From the NCBI GenBank assembly GCA_012735575.1, contig JAAYGY010000057.1, positions 1 to 42,330 of the forward strand: a stretch of DNA of 42,330 nucleotides, written 5' to 3'. The notes under the pieces are model-generated. The model made no database searches, had not been told where the DNA came from, and saw nothing but the letters and a program-made list of their open reading frames with translations. The stretch is from Clostridiales bacterium (GTDB lineage Bacteria > Bacillota > Clostridia > Caldicoprobacterales > UBA3941). The position numbers and the translations under genes were made by a program. Shown here piece by piece: positions 42,291 through 42,330 of the stretch; within the stretch, counting starts at the first letter, position 1; every line of letters starts with the position of its first letter.

Positions 42291-42330
42291 CCTTCGTTTG
42301 GGGGGAAATGGGAGTAGTATAAGAACAAAA

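Larger units (their letters stand above)
41422..42330. other. Non-coding, repeat-rich region upstream of the ars operon
   Basis: I find no supported coding region on either strand across more than 900 bases. It holds a terminator-like element, two array repeat copies, the fold-back at 41848-41909 and a G-rich stretch at 41934-41954 (three runs of four or five G). It continues to the window edge. Confidence 0.7.

Noticed and set aside
1-42330. CRISPR arrays, tRNA and rRNA genes
   Set aside because: No regularly spaced 24-40-bp repeats with unique spacers and no cloverleaf or conserved rRNA stretches were seen. The 20-22-bp units near 41.6 and 42.1 kb are too close for spacers and occur in both orientations.

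Overview
The base composition is low-GC, ribosome-binding sites are strong AAGGAGG types, and there is an H-NOX sensor very close to the Thermoanaerobacter/Caldanaerobacter type, a CwlC-like sporulation-type amidase, and sugar ABC importers without their own ATPase. Together these suggest a chromosome of an anaerobic, spore-forming, motile Clostridia-class Firmicute that eats polysaccharides. I cannot name the species. No tRNA, rRNA, CRISPR array or intact transposase gene is visible.

Layout. 1-3.4 kb: edge of a secreted WG-repeat protein, an O-antigen-ligase-like membrane protein and a GntR regulator wrecked by an internal deletion. 3.4-12.2 kb (signalling and envelope): a DUF2721 protein; a two-gene unit with a membrane PAS-GGDEF-EAL protein and an H-NOX chemoreceptor; a SPOR amidase with a candidate sporulation promoter; an ABC exporter broken by one missing base; a small P-loop kinase-like protein; and an HD-GYP protein. 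12.4-13.3 kb: a DUF2284 protein and a gene-poor gap. 13.3-25 kb: a mannose-glycan operon on the minus strand (two permeases, solute-binding lipoprotein, GH130 phosphorylase, GH38 alpha-mannosidase), a divergent LacI regulator with paired operator-like palindromes, and a GH3 beta-glycosidase. 25-32.6 kb: a second importer (lipoprotein plus two permeases), its YesS-like membrane AraC regulator and a UroD-fold protein of unknown role. 32.7-38.3 kb: DUF2007 and AIM24 proteins, then two ECF sigma/anti-sigma modules separated by the corpse of an Erm-type rRNA methyltransferase gene. 38.4-42.3 kb: an arsenic operon (arsR, arsC, an apparent acr3 remnant, arsP, small thioredoxin, interrupted DUF2703 gene) bracketed by a repeat family, followed by almost 1 kb of non-coding DNA.

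How it works together. The two importers probably share an MsmX/MalK-like ATPase encoded elsewhere. The first feeds oligosaccharides to GH130 and GH38, and the second probably feeds GH3. Stem-loops follow both solute-binding genes and probably set the high lipoprotein:permease ratio. The signalling block links a heme gas sensor with cyclic-di-GMP turnover.

Most unusual signals: (1) a symmetric array of 20-22-bp TTTATTT units around a CACAACTATTGTG-like centre, present as two copies 446 bp apart with near-identical internal spacings and as one half copy across the ars operon; it looks like multi-site transposon ends or a protein-assembly site. (2) An unusual density of decaying genes: gntR, the exporter, erm, acr3, DUF2703 and perhaps the P-loop kinase. 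(3) An H-NOX chemoreceptor that keeps the full oxygen-binding pocket, beside a c-di-GMP enzyme. All functions here are read from sequence; none has been tested.
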